Assembly (NCBI GenBank): GCA_007922195.1 | Contig: ML682123.1 | Coordinates: 653,514 to 717,513 of the forward strand | Length of the DNA: 64,000 nucleotides | Direction: 5' to 3' | From: Podocnemis expansa | Taxonomy: Eukaryota > Chordata > Testudines > Podocnemididae | Shown here: piece by piece, positions 23,301 through 35,029 of the stretch | Numbering within the stretch: position 1 is the first letter of the stretch | Layout: every line of letters begins with the position of its first letter | Position numbers and translations under genes: made by a program | Notes under the pieces: model-generated | Told to the model about the DNA's origin: nothing | What the model saw: only the letters and a program-made list of their open reading frames with translations | Database searches by the model: none

Positions 23301-23325
23301 TATTACTACTCCATTTTCTCCGAGG

Positions 23326-23685
23326 GTGTGTTCACACAGCAGTCTTATTTCAAAACAACAGAGGTTGTTTTGAAATAAGAAAGACCATGTTCACGTGATA
23401 CACTTGTTTCGAAACAAGTTAAACCCCACGTGGGGATGAAACAATGTTGTTTTGAAACAATTGTTTCGAAACAACGCCCTCTGAACATGTTGTTTCAAAA
23501 CAACGGTGACTCGTTTCAAAATATCTGTTGTCTGAACATGCTATTTTGATTCCTGCTTTTTTCCTTAATTCGAACGAACAAACTGTTCATTTGAATTAAC
23601 TTATTTTGGAATAAGGCGTTATTTCGCTACAACTTGTATCGAAACCACTTGTATCGAAATAACCCCCTGCGTGTGAGCATACACG
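23326..23685. mobile_element. Palindrome-rich MITE-like element (TTTCGAAA)
   Basis: Imperfect inverted ends: gtgtgttcacacagcag at the left and ctgcgtgtgagcatacac at the right. The interior carries many self-complementary words, including the perfect 18-base palindrome acttgtttcgaaacaagt (23403-23420) and aattgtttcgaaacaa. No coding capacity. Confidence 0.6.
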
Positions 23686-23699
23686 TGTCCTGCAAGATC

Positions 23700-24050
23700 C
23701 TCTTTTCCGTACTCCCCTGTCCATGCTTTGGGATGGGGTGCCCCCCTCCCGGGGTCCCGTGACACAAGCAGTGGGAGTACCCCTCCCACAATCCCTTGCC
23801 TGGCAAACTCCATTCCCCATGGTGCTTTGCAGCGGGGGAGGTGGCCCTGGGTTGCAAGCTGCGGCTCCCAAATTCCGCTCCCAGTCGGCGCAGCCGGAGC
23901 GGCGCTGCATGGAGCCGGGACCGGCCCGCGCTGGGGCTCGCCTGGGTGAGCGGCCGCCCCGCAGCGCTGCCCCCTTGCTCCGGGGTGCAGCAGCGCGGAG
24001 GGGCGGCAGGGCAGGTGCTGCAGGCCGGGCGAGGGGTGTGGGGGTGAGGC
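23700..24050 (+). promoter_or_regulatory. CpG island and promoter of the second zinc-finger gene
   Basis: CpG-rich block with an SBS/ZNF143-like motif, actccattccccatggtgct followed by ttgcagc, at 23809-23835, a common core-promoter motif of vertebrate housekeeping genes. An exon with ATG 23909 and donor g|gtgagcgg follows. Confidence 0.55.
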
Positions 24051-27000
24051 TGGGGGGAGCCAGCTGGGTGTGGTGTATGGGTGGGTGCACAGCGGGGGGA
24101 TGGAAGAATAAAGAGAAAGGGGCTGTGCTGGGTGATAGCTGGACGCAGAGGGTGCCTGGGACCCAGGAATGATGTGGGGCGGGTATCCAAAGAGTTAGGG
24201 GTGGGGATGGGTGGACAGGTTACACAGTGGGAGTGTTAGGACAGATCTCCATAGGTGGGGTGTATGGGGACAGATGGATGTCTCGCTAGGTGGGGTGTAT
24301 GGGGACAGATCGTGAAGGATGCCCAGAGATAGCCAGCTAGACAGAGAACTAGAGGGCTGTATGTGGATAGATGGCCAGCAGTGTTGTGGGGTTGGGTGGG
24401 ATAGATAAAGAGTTGTGTGGGGCTGGCTGGCGGTGTAGATGGGTGGAGGAAAGGGGGAGAGAGAAAGACAGAGAGCAATGGGGTGTGTAGGGATAGGCGG
24501 GTAGAGAGAGGGCGTATGGAGATGGACAGATAGGGCAGATGTACGGAGATGGGTAGATAGAGGGGTAGGGAGATAGATGGGGAGATAGAGAGGCTGTAGA
24601 TAGGAAGATGGGGTGTACAGGGTAGGAACAGAAGTAGAGAGGGTGTTTGGAGATAGATAGATGAGGTGTATGGAGATGGGGAGATAGAGGAGGTTTACCA
24701 AGATAGGTGGGTGCATAGAAAGGGGGTTTAGGGAGATAGAGAGATGGAAAGGTGTGTGGGAATAGATGGCTAGATAGAGAAGTATGGGAGAGAGAGAGGG
24801 ATTGTGTAGGGATGGATGTATAGATGGGGGACTTAGGGGGAAAGAAATTGTAGAGATGTGTGCAGAGGGATAGGTGAGGTTGGCATGCATGTTCATGGAT
24901 GGAGGTGTGTGCATGCATGCATGCGTGTGTGTGTGTGTGTGTGTGTCAGGGGGGTAAGGTAAGCCAGAACACCTGGGCCCCACAAATCTGATGGGTCTGA
25001 GTTCTGGGGCCCAGATTCCAGAATCTAGAAAAATCAGGCCCACACGTGTAGGGGGCCCACAGATTAGGAAGGTTCTGGGGCCCCTCAAATTATACTTTAA
25101 CTACTCTGTGCGTGTGTGTATGTGTGTGAATGTGTGTGTCCGTCTGTCTGTCCCTATCTCCTCTCCAAGGCACATGGCTGCAGTTTGTACCATGTCTCTC
25201 CGGCATAGGCTTTGGCTCACCCAGGAGGGGGAAGCACAACCATCCCCAATCCAGTGTCTCTCTCCTTCTGTCACCAGACCCTAGTTCTTCCCCTGTCAGC
25301 ATGTAGCAGCCATTCTCTGGCAGCCCTTTCACTCAGCACCCTGTTGTCTGTTTCTCAGGGTATGGGTCCAGATGCCAGCAGAAGGAGGACACCAGAGCTG
25401 CCACGAGGGTACCACCAATTATTGATGTTCCTGGGAAGGCACAAAGGGGATGTTTGACTTCAGTGTCATTGACTGGCTCCAAGACTGAGGAGAAGGAAGT
25501 CACTGATATGGCGAATCTCAATGGAGATGTTGTTGTTGAGGCCTATGGGGGACATGCAGCATGGATGACTGTGGCCAACACATGGGCTTCCAATATGGAT
25601 CTTCCTGGGAAGGCCCAAAGGGAACGTTCAGACTCCTTCTCACTGACTATCCCTAAGGTCAAGGAAGAGGTTGCCAAGATGGTACCTCCTGATATGGATA
25701 TTCCTGTGAACACCCAAGAGCAACCTTGGACCTCAATGTGCTCGACCAAGGTTGAGGAGGAGGCTGCCAAGGTGGAGCCGCTCAACAGGGATGTTGACTT
25801 GAAGGCTCAAGGGGGCTGTTCGTCATGGATGACTCTGGCCAAAATGATGCCTCCGCACATGGATGTTTCAGGGATGGGCCAATCAGGACGATTCTCCTCA
25901 GATTCACTGCCTGTCCTTAAGACTGAGGAGGAGGAGGCTGAAGATGCCAGAGTGGTGCGACCCAGTGGGAAGACCGACGTGGAGACTCAAGAGGGACATT
26001 CAGCATGGATGACTGTGGCCAAGATTGAGTCTCTCAATGGAGATGTTGATGTGAAGGCCCAAGGGGAACCCTTGACCCAGATGCTGTTGCTTATCCCCCA
26101 GGCTGAGGAGGATGAAACCACCAAGCCCATAACTCCCTCTGCACCTCCTGGCAAGGTCCCTCCTGGGGAGGGCCTGTATCGCTGTGGTGAATGTGGCAAA
26201 GCCTTCTCCCGCAGCTCAGCCTGCGTCAAGCACCAACGTACCCACACAGGTGAGCGCCCCTACAGGTGCCCGGATTGTGGCAAGTCCTTTGGCCAGAGCT
26301 CCACCCTCAATCGGCACCGCCAGGCCCACATGGTGGACAGGCCGCACCAGTGCGTTGACTGTGGCAAGGCCTATGGGACTGCTTCAGCCCTGGCCCAGCA
26401 CAGCAAGAGCCACTTGGCAGAGAAACCCCACCAGTGCCTGCAGTGTGGCAAAGGATTCTGTGAGCGGTCGAATCTGGTGAAGCACCAGTTGACCCACACA
26501 GGTGAGCGGCCCTACCAGTGCTCCCAGTGTGGCCGCGGCTTCAGCCAGAAGGCCAATCTCCAGCGTCACCAGGAGACTCATCGAGGCGATGAGCTGCACT
26601 GGTGTACCGATTGTGGGCGGACCTTCCGCCATGCCCGGAGGTTGGCTCAGCACCGCCGGACCTGCCATGTGGCTGGTGGGCCCCACTCCTGTGCCCACTG
26701 TGGCCAAACCTTCACCGCGCGCTCCCAGCTGGCCCAGCACCAGCGCCGACACACAGATGAGCGCCCCTACCGCTGTGGCTTCTGTGGTAAGGCCTACAGT
26801 GTCAGCTCCCACCTGCTGGTGCACCAGCGTGGGCACACGGAGGAACGGCCGTACCGGTGTGCTGAGTGTGGGGCCGGCTTTGCTGAGGCCACTAAGCTGG
26901 CTCAGCACCAGCGCAGCCACAGTGAGGAGAGGCCTCACCAGTGCTCCCAGTGTGGACGGCGCTTTGGGCTGCGCTCCAACCTGACGCGGCACCAGCGGGC

Positions 27001-27346
27001 CCATTCTGGCGAGAAACCACACCAGTGCAGCCAGTGCGGGAAGGCCTTCAGCCGCAGCTCCAACCTGACCCAGCATCAGCGAACTCATCGTGGTGAGAAG
27101 CCCTACCAGTGTGGCCAGTGTGGGAAAGCCTTTGCCGTCAGCACCCACCTCCTTATCCACCTGCGCTCTCACACTGGAGAGAGGCCCTTCCGCTGCTCCC
27201 ACTGCGGCAAAGGCTTCACCGTGAGCTCCAACCTTCGGCAGCACCTACGGATCCACACTGGGGAGCGACCATACCCCTGTGCCCAGTGCGGGAAGAGTTT
27301 CCGGGCTCGGACCCACCTACGAACCCACCAGAAACTCCATGATTAA
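23909..27346 (+). CDS. C2H2 zinc-finger protein with 14 fingers and repeated N-terminus
   Basis: The last exon 25359-27346 (acceptor tttctcag) is open throughout and ends in TAA. A candidate first exon 23909-23945 starts at ATG in a CpG island and has donor g|gtgagc; its phase matches exon 2, giving 674 residues. Exon 1 is less certain than exon 2, and middle exons are possible. The N-terminal ~240 residues are eight alternating repeat units of two kinds: MDVPGKAQ-type with an acidic KxEEEAAK end, and NGDVDVKAQG-type with WMTVAK. Fourteen C2H2 fingers follow from 26177 to the end with TGERP/TGEKP-like linkers; finger 6 has an extra residue (RRTCH). There is no KRAB or SCAN. Probable nuclear transcription regulator. 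A polyadenylation signal aataaa lies at 27522. Confidence 0.82.
24195..24910. repeat. GATA/GATG-rich minisatellite
   Basis: About 700 bp made of gatagat, agatgg and agagagg words. At 24255-24310 two copies of 'aggtggggtgtatggggaca' stand in tandem. It lies in the first intron of the second zinc-finger gene. Confidence 0.7.
24911..24946. repeat. (GCAT)n(GT)n microsatellite
   Basis: Three GCAT units are followed by about ten GT units. Confidence 0.9.
25359..26160 (+). repeat. Coding tandem repeat, N-terminus of the second zinc-finger gene
   Basis: Eight degenerate units of 24-35 residues. One kind has P-P-x-M-D-V-P-G-K-A-Q and ends in a Lys/Glu cluster. The other has L-N-G-D-V-D-V-K-A-Q-G and ends in W-M-T-V-A-K. 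The first unit lies upstream of the first in-frame start-like codon, which supports the exon beginning at 25359. Confidence 0.75.
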
Positions 27347-27521
27347 GTGTGGTGGGTTGCGGGTGGAATCACTGGGGATGGTGGCTCTGCCATTGGCAGT
27401 GTCTCTAGAAGGGCATGGCAGGAGGCAGTGGGGCAACTTATGAAGTTAGTTGTGAGTTAGGGATCGTGGATCTTTAGAATCTTGCAGAAGTGTTAGGGTG
27501 GAGGTGCCGGAAGTGACCATA

Positions 27522-27527
27522 AATAAA
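27522..27527 (+). promoter_or_regulatory. Polyadenylation signal of the second zinc-finger gene
   Basis: aataaa about 175 bases after the stop codon, overlapped by a second near copy (aaataaataa). Confidence 0.5.
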
Positions 27528-27929
27528 TAGCGTGGACAGGAAGATGGATCTGGCCAGAAGGGACGATGAGGGGGTAGGTCATAGCTCCAGGGGGTGCACA
27601 GATGGAATCTAACGTTGTTGAGAAGCCGGTAGTATGAGTCACGGAGACATGGCATCAATGGAAGATCAACGTGTTCATGGGGTCCAGGGCCAGAAGGAAC
27701 TGCTGTGATCATCTAATTGGATTTATGGACCAGAGGACCTCACCCAGGGATTCCTTTATCCAGCCCGTATTTGGTGGGCAAGCTAGTTGAGTGTGTCTCA
27801 TAGAGAGTCACCATGCTGTTACTTAATGATGCCGAATGGCAGAGAATTCTTGGAATTTGGCTCCATTAGTTAATTAGGAGCCTTGCCTAAAAATATGGGC
27901 CATGGTTCTAGTTTGAGGCAGGGTGATGT

Positions 27930-28215
27930 CAAACTTGAGAGTCAGGTACTTTCACTGGCTCTGAGAATGGGAGTGGTGTGTAGTGATTAGAGTGGGAGGG
28001 TGGGAATGGGAGCCAAGACTCTTGGTTTCAATTCCTGGCTTAGTCACCCACCTCTTGGGTGACCTTGGGCAACTAGCTTATTGTGTCAGGGCCTCTGGTT
28101 CCCCTCCAGCTCTGTCTTGTTTGTAGAGCCTGTATGCTCTGCAGCGCCCAGCGCAAGTGGAGCCCTGATCTCAGTCCAGTCTGTGTGGTGCTTGGCATAA
28201 TGGGGAACCTGATTT
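27930..28215 (+). repeat. Longer MIR-like SINE copy
   Basis: Has the tRNA-like head (ggagccaagactcttggttt), then 'tgggtgaccttgggcaacta' as in the MIR core. This shows that the 'aggactcctgggttct' blocks belong to a MIR-type SINE. Confidence 0.6.
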
Positions 28216-28237
28216 TGGTACTACTGGAATAAAATTC

Positions 28238-29140
28238 AAAGGGATTGCTGTGTTAGTCTAGTTCAACAAAACAAACAAGGAGTCCTGTGGCACTTAACAA
28301 CTAACAAATTTATTTATCGCATGAGCTTTCATGGGAGAAATTCCCACTTTGTCACACTTTGAAGCTTGGGGAATTTACAGAATGAGAGGAAAATAAATGC
28401 AAGGAAGTGTAAGTCATAGGGTCACGTCAGAGTGTTATATCAAAGCAGTTGTTAAGATTCAAACACTGGGGACCAACATATAGAGGAAGATGAGGTCAAA
28501 TGACCTGGTGTAATGGGAGAAGAATCCATAGTCCAGATTCAATCCTGATTTCACAGTCAAATTTGCATGTGAATTCCAATTATGCAGTTTCTCTATAGGA
28601 GCTGTGTGCTGCGGCTGCAGGCTAGCAGAAGCTGCAGCATGCAGCTCCCAGCTCCCTGCTGGCCCTGCACCCTGCTGGGCAGGGCTGGAGGGGAGCAGGG
28701 CAGGTTCCCTCCCCACTTCCTCCAGCTGGACCTGGAGGCTGCTGGGATGGTGGGCAGATGGCTCTGGCTGGGACCAGGAGGCTGCACACCGGTGAGGGCG
28801 GGAGCTGGCCGTGCCCCTGAACGGGAGGCCTGGCCCCACCCCTGGCACCCACTGAGGGTACGGTGGGCAGGGCTGGCACAGGGGTCAGCGAAGGTTGCCG
28901 ACCCCTGCTTTAAATGTTGTCCCCTAGTTTTTGAATCTTTAATAACTGCTTTGAAGTAACAGTCTGACCGTATCCTATGACTTATACTTCCTTGCATTTA
29001 TTTTCCTCCCATTGTGTAAGTTCCCTCATTTCAAGGCATCTGATGAAGTGGGAATTTCTCCTATGAAAGCTCATGTGATAAATAAATGTTAGTCTTTAAA
29101 AGTGCCACGGAATTCCTCATTTGGTTTGCTGGAATAAAAT
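28238..29140. mobile_element. Long-inverted-repeat element with a later insertion
   Basis: Left arm at 28238-28500 (gattgctgtgttagtctagt, gcatgagctttcatgggaga) and complementary right arm at 28910-29130 (tctcctatgaaagctcatgt, tagtctttaaaagtgccacg). The GC-rich middle (about 28580-28907) ends with aaggttgccgacccctg, a hAT terminus. So it is probably a separate insertion related to 2287-3068. Confidence 0.6.
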
Positions 29141-29235
29141 ATCAATGGAAAATGGCAGTGTGTTTTAGGGTTGGCCATGAGGGGGCATTTGAGACCTTCT
29201 CCGATGGGTGCTGGGAGGGCGAGGACAGTCTAGAG

Positions 29236-30407
29236 CAGTGGTTCCCAACCTTTTCTCTGCTGTGGCACACCTTGATACCTTCAAATTTTTTGAGGCACAC
29301 CACCATGAAGCTCATGAATATTCAAATTAACTCAAACTACTTATGAATATTCATGAACCATGGCACTGTGTTTTGGAAATGCTACTATGTGGGGTAGTGG
29401 GGGTAGCAGAGCAGGGGTGGCAAAACAGGGGAGGTCATGAGTCGTGTGCAGTGGCATGAGTGAGAATGGGGAGCAGAGCAGGGCAGGGGTGGCAAAAGGA
29501 CAAGGGCAGCCATGTGGGGAACAGCACAAGGATGGCAAGAGAGGAAAGAGGAAGGGAGAACAGGAGTGGCTTTGTGGGGTGGAAGGAGGAACCTGGGGAG
29601 TGGGAAGGTAGGGCAGGGGAACACGGCGCAGCACCCACTTCCCCCTTCTCCGCAGTGGCTCCCTGCCCCCCAGGGCAAATCCTCACCCCACTGCTGCTCC
29701 CTCCCACCCCAGTGGAGCCCGTCTTCCCCTTCCCCAGCCCCCTGCTGCCCATGATGGACCCTCCCATCACTGCAGGGGCCAGAACTAGCCCTCCAGCCCC
29801 AGCTACACACCCCCACAGCCACCGTACCCCCCAGCTACACACACCCCTAACCAAACAGCCACCCCACAACACCAGCTACACACCCTCTGCTACACATCCA
29901 CTCCTACCCACCTTTGCTACACACATACCCCCTGCCCCACACAGCCCCCAGCAGCGCCCCCCCCCCCAGGCCATTACCTGGGCTGTTTGCAGGCTGGCTG
30001 ACAAGCTAGGAGCTGCTTCCCCACCACAATTGCTCCACCCTGCAGCGGGAGAGTCACACACTCCCGGCCTGGGGCAGCTTTCTGCTGGCTGGACTTAAGG
30101 TAGAACATGGGTTTAAGGTGGAGCCATCAGAATGCTGCTTTCCAGCTGCTCATGCTATTTTTAGGGCTCCGAGAACTCTGTGTTCTGGTGTGTTCCTCCA
30201 TTTTTAGGGGGGCCAGAACGCTGCCAGGCTAAAAATAGCCCCCCCCCCCAAACTGTGTTTGTTCCCCTTTACTTTAACCCGTGTTTTTTTTGGCCCTGCA
30301 CAACCCACATGGCAGGGCTGAGCAGGGAGGAAAGTGTAACTCTAGCTCTCCTGGACTCTCACGGCACACTTTGGGTGTTGCCACAGCACACCGGTTGGGA
30401 ACCACTG
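29236..30407. mobile_element. 1.17-kb non-autonomous hAT element, copy 1
   Basis: Termini cagtggttcccaaccttttc and ggttgggaaccactg. Flanks gtctagag and gtctggac share six of eight bases. The interior is collinear with the copy at 58187-59334, including the same open but non-coding stretch. There is no transposase. Confidence 0.8.
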
Positions 30408-30999
30408 GTCTGGACTCCGGCTCCCTGCAAAAGGGTGCCACCCTGTTGGAAGCCCCTCCTCAGTGCCAGCTCATGGGGCTGTGGTACCCAAGCCAACTTT
30501 TCCTTTTGCGGCCCCTTCTCCCCAGAGGCGTTGCTGCCTGGGAAAAAGGGTGAGGGCCCAGTTTTCATATTTCACAGCCCATCACAGTGGTATCTGAAGC
30601 TTTCCATCCCAGAAGGATATTGCCGAAGTCAGGGCGTAGAAGTCTGGGCCAGAAAGTGGGGTCTGGGTCACCATGCCTCTTTCTCCACCCTGTGCCCTGT
30701 TTGAGTTCTTCCCTTATTTGTAACCACTCCTCCCATTAATAACCATCTCTTCAGCCCACTGTCCCCAGGTCTCACTGTCTCTGGGTCTCAAGTTGGAAGG
30801 ATATGTGATTCCTGGAGGAGGTGAGGTGAGTCTGGACTGACAGACTCCTCCAGATACAGGCCAGCATGTCCAGCATTTGGATCAGAACCAGCTGGCAGGA
30901 GCTTGGACAGGGCAGGACAGGAGCAGAGCCATTTACGCATGGTGTATAGGAGTGAGAGAGCCACAGCTATGCCCTGTCCTGGGAGTGACCTTCCCATCA

Positions 31000-31450
31000 A
31001 ATGGTAGGTTTGGTGGGGAGGGCTGGGAGCCAGGGCTCCTTGGTTCTTTCCCCAGCTGTGGGAAGAGAGTGAGGTCTAGGGCAGGGGCTCAAACATGTAG
31101 CCTGTGGGCTGCATGTGGTCCCTAAAGCTATTTCCTGAGGCCCGCGATGACACTAATATTTGCAATATTGTTGTATGAAAAGGTTTCAGTGATGCAGCCC
31201 TCGGGCTAATGTATTAGTCCTCACGTAGGCCTTGTGGTGCTTTGAGTTTGAGACCCCTGGTGTAGAGGTTAGAGCAGGGGGCTGGGACCAGGACTCCTGG
31301 AGTCTGTCCCCAGCTCTGGGAGGGGAGTGGAGTCAGAGCTGGGGCCTGTGAATCAGGTCTCTAAATTCTAGTGACCGCTTTTTGCTCTATTCATAAGCCA
31401 TGCCCTCCCCACTCCCAGAATCAAGACTAGAACCCAGGAGTCCTGCTCTT
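31000..31450 (+). repeat. MIR-like SINE split by a hAT
   Basis: The head 'gagccagggctccttggttc' is followed by 'gtgaggtctaggg', the hAT at 31082-31259, then 'tagaggttagagcagggggc' continuing the SINE. A reverse copy lies at 31420-31450. Confidence 0.55.
31082..31259. mobile_element. Short non-autonomous hAT element
   Basis: Termini caggggctcaaacatg and gagtttgagacccctg. Flanks gtctaggg and gtgtagag agree at six of eight. Same family as 7545-7736. Confidence 0.7.
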
Positions 31451-31643
31451 CTCGCTCCTCCCCCTGCCCTGCTTCAGTAGAATGTCCTACCCTATCTCTC
31501 GGTCCTTGTCTGGGTATCTGGCAGTGAAATATAATCGAGAGCCCCAATAATTCTATTATTATTATTAGGTGAATTAACACATCACCACAGAAGGATAAGA
31601 CAGGTCTGTTCTCTCACTGGGGCCTGGGAATGAGGCAGTAGCC

Positions 31644-32066
31644 CAGGGGTTGCCAAGCTTATGGAACTCGAGAGCCATACAAGTTGATTATTAAACCTTC
31701 GAGAGCTGCACCGAGACATATAGCCATATACTTTTACCTACTCCAAAATTACTAAGTTTAAAATTCATTACACACGTTAATTTTATCATAAAAACGGCAA
31801 ATATTGATTCTATTAATGTCAGATTCTAATAATTACTTAAGGTTACCATGAAAATTAGGCCTGTACAGTAAAAACTTAGCTGCTGCTCACTGTAGAAGAC
31901 TGCAAGCTAGTGGCAAGTATTTTAAAATCCCAACCATGCTGTGCTTCCCACTGTCCTGACTCCCTCCTGAACTCCTAGGCTGGGGCTGCTTTCCTAAACT
32001 GATTTGCTGACTTTCTTCCACGTGCCACACTTTTTCATTCAAGAGCCGCAAGTTTGGCCACGCCTG
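31644..32066. mobile_element. Non-autonomous hAT element, 'gtggccaaact' family
   Basis: Begins caggggttgccaagctt and ends aagtttggccacgcctg. Flanks cagtagcc and cagtatcc match at seven of eight. Related in reverse orientation to the right half of 45571-46526. Confidence 0.8.
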
Positions 32067-32220
32067 CAGTATCCTAAATGTTGTCCTTTCAGCAGTTGGA
32101 ACTACAATTCCCACAAAGCCCTGTTCCAGGATCTGTTTTACCCATTGGGCTTTGCAAAGGATGAGGCATAAAACATTCCAGCCACTTGCAGCCTTCGGTT
32201 TCCTCTGCTGGAGCAGGAGG

Positions 32221-32406
32221 CAATGTTCCCTCTAACTACTTGTAGCCTGTGTGCAAAAACAATTTCTTTGTGTGCGCAAAAACATTTTTTTGCGAGCACC
32301 AATATTAGCACTATTGAATTTTTTTGTGCACACTTTATTTTTTTGTGTGCGCAGGTTTCATGACCTGTGTGTGCGCGCACACGCGCACAGCTTAGAGGGA
32401 ACAGTG
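32221..32406. mobile_element. 186-bp hAT MITE with perfect target duplication
   Basis: Termini caatgttccctctaa and ttagagggaacagtg. Flanked by gcaggagg on both sides (32213-32220, 32407-32414). The interior is TG/GC alternating (tgtgtgcgcgcacacgcgca). Confidence 0.9.
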
Positions 32407-32744
32407 GCAGGAGGTGGCTTTCGTGATGGCATGGCGGGGCTGGGATCCCACAAGATTCAAGGGTTCTGTCACTGGTTTGAAAAGTGGGTGGGGTTTTGTG
32501 TGTTGTGGGGGAGGCTGAGAGCCAGGATTCCTGCTTCCATCATGATCTCGGGGTGGGGAACATGACTATGAGCCAATGAGCCAAACTCTTGGGTTATCGC
32601 TGGGTCTGGGAGGCGGGTCAGAATGAGGTGTGGGAGTTGGACTGGTATATTTTGTTCACTTTCTTTTGCCTCATTAGGACTTCCAAAAAATCTGATGCCA
32701 AGTAGGTGCTGATGGGAGACACTGTGACAGCTAAGTTCCAAAGG

Positions 32745-32812
32745 TGCAAGCTGTGTTAGTTTAGTTCAGCAAAAAAATGCAAGGAATCCTGTGGCACTTA
32801 AAAACTAACACT
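32745..32812. repeat. Fragment of the long-inverted-repeat family
   Basis: 'gcaagctgtgttagtttagt', 'aaggaatcctgtggcactta' and 'aaaaactaacac' are the left-end landmarks. Confidence 0.5.
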
Positions 32813-33940
32813 GCTCCCCTGTGGGCTCAGTTGGGAGTCATTTCCAGCCTGCAATGAGGTGGTTGTGGCAATAGATCTCATCTCCTTTGCCATAAATCTT
32901 AATAAGCGTCCTGAAAAACTGCATGGTATTTAATGGACTCACTCTGGATTCACATTCATTCATTTGTAATCAGGACTATGGAAGCATGTCCAGTATCACC
33001 ATGTGTGTTGGTGTACAAGCTCATTTATTTACTTCCCAGAAACCCCAGCCTTAAGCAGGCAGAAATTTCACCATGGGGTCAAAAGAGCTAGCAACAAATT
33101 GCTCCCAGCTGTGAAATAGTCAGGGGTTATTTGGATCCTGCAGCAAATTGCAGAATGAGATCGTGGTACCGAGCCCATGAACACACGCACCTTTTGATTG
33201 TGCACGTTGTTGCATCTGGCTGCATTTCACACAGGGTGTGGGGTGTCTCTTGTCATCCTGGACTGAAATTCCAACAGCTTCATGGCCCAGAGAGTTCTAG
33301 TTAGGTTTGACAGTTAGGTTTATATTTGAAAGAAAATCCATGGTTAGTCTTAAGCCTTTTGTTTCTGATTTTTATGGAGTTTTAAGCCTTCACACGAGCT
33401 AAATTGTGGCTTTCAAGCTTTTTTTAAAATTTATTTTGATTTAAACTTTGACAGTCATGGGACACTTTAGGGGCCAGCCGACTCCCCTTATGTAATGACA
33501 GGAGATGGGGGCAAATCCAGCTTTCAAACTGCTAAAAACGAGATCAAAATATACCAAGTAAATATCCTTCAATCCACCTCAAAAGTTCTCAAGCAGCAAT
33601 TTTTCTTCGTCTTTCTGTAAATTCTGACAAGCAGTGGAAATGTGGTGTCAGTTTGTGCATGTGCTCATGAAATCCACGTTTATAGATAAAAATCAAATTT
33701 TTCAATGCCGGGACATATTGTACAGCCCTCAACAGAAATACAAACAGCATTGGCATCTGCTCTGGGAAGCAGGCTTAGCAGGGATAGATCAACTAACAAT
33801 AAAATCCTCTCCTGAGGCCAGTCCAAGTCACCCAACAGGAGAAAACTTTAGACCTTTGCTCTGGCTCTCGAGCCATTTTTTGCCAGCTTTAGACAGGGGA
33901 AGCAATTGCATAAACTAGATTTGCCAGGGCACAGGGAGCC
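32813..33940. other. Intergenic sequence, no gene seen
   Basis: Unremarkable composition, short open frames only. No clear repeat identified by eye. Confidence 0.3.
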
Positions 33941-34520
33941 AGTGAGGAGGTTAAAGGTTTGGGGGTCATCACAGATAGTCAGATGAACAGGTACTCTCCA
34001 TGTGATTCACTGAGCTGGGATGTATGAACTGGAATTTTTCTACACCCGCTGGTGGTTATTTTACCTCTGTATTACATACTGAGGTAAGCACCTGTGTCCC
34101 ATTCTGATGATCACAATTCAAGAAGGATGTTGTTTAATAGCAGGATCAGGGATGAGCAATGAAAACAATTCAAGGATTAGCCATATAGCAAGACTCTAAA
34201 AGCTCAATCTATTTAGCTTAAGTGAGGAAATGGTTGAGGGGTGACTTAACGACCATCTAGAACTACCCACACAGGGAGCAAATATCTAGTAGCAGGCTCT
34301 TCAGCATAGCAGGGAAAGGGCTAAAATGATCCAGCAGTTGGCAATTGAAGTTAGCCAAATTCAGCTTGGAAATAAGGCATACATTGTTAATGGGAGAGTA
34401 ATTCTACTGGAACAATGGTCCAAGAGTTGTGCTGGGATCTCTATCACTGACCATTTTTAAAAATCAAGATTTGGATGGTTTTTCTAAGATCACTAAGAAT
34501 TATTGTGGGCCAGTTGTTTG
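33940..34520 (+). mobile_element. CR1 LINE fragment, plus orientation
   Basis: Phrases such as 'taaaggtttgggggtcatca', 'gtgaggaaatggttgagggg' and 'ttcagcttggaaataaggca' are typical of the CR1 3' region, here with many substitutions. Confidence 0.55.
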
Positions 34521-35029
34521 GCCTGTATCAGACTACCTTCTGGCCTGGGAATCTATGAAGGGCTTACTGGTTTGATAAGGATATGTGTATTTCACAGGTA
34601 AGTCACTAACAAGGAAAGAGGATTGGTTATACTTTGGAGAAGCACGTCTCTGTTTTTTGCTGTGCCCCCCCTTCATGGGCTAACTCAGAGGGTTCACCCC
34701 CTTGGAGGCAGACATAGCAGAGGCCGTTTGCTATGCCATGAAGTGAGTCATAAATACAGAGATTCTCCTGCAAACCACCCAAGGAAAGTGCATGCCAAAA
34801 TTTTTTTTTTGTTAACACTTCTTCTGGAAGGTTTGAGACTGCTAATAAATACTCCCAATTGTAACAAAAACTATTAGCAGTCTCAGAGGAGACTGAAGAA
34901 TTGGGCGAGCCCAGGGAGAGACAAAAAAAATAGGACTCATGGTAAGAGGACTTGGGAAAGAAGAGGAAGTCACAGATGGTGGAATTCAGTAAAGAACGGG
35001 CCAGTAGTTAGAGGAGGGCAGATGGGGAA

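Noticed and set aside
24195..25088. Long minus-strand open frame (297 codons) rich in Ser, Pro, His and Ile
   Set aside because: It is the reverse complement of the GATA/GATG minisatellite. Open because the repeat lacks stop codons on that strand; no domain, and it lies in an intron.
26384..27244. Minus-strand open frame of 286 codons over the second zinc-finger array
   Set aside because: Antisense shadow of a periodic finger array; Ala/Val/Leu-rich repeats of the 28-residue period with no independent signals. Similar shadows over the other two finger arrays were dropped for the same reason.
29460..30098. Open frame of 212 codons, and its counterpart at 58296-59036
   Set aside because: Both lie inside the same non-autonomous hAT family at the same relative place and differ in frame interruptions; no transposase motifs. 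They are non-coding.
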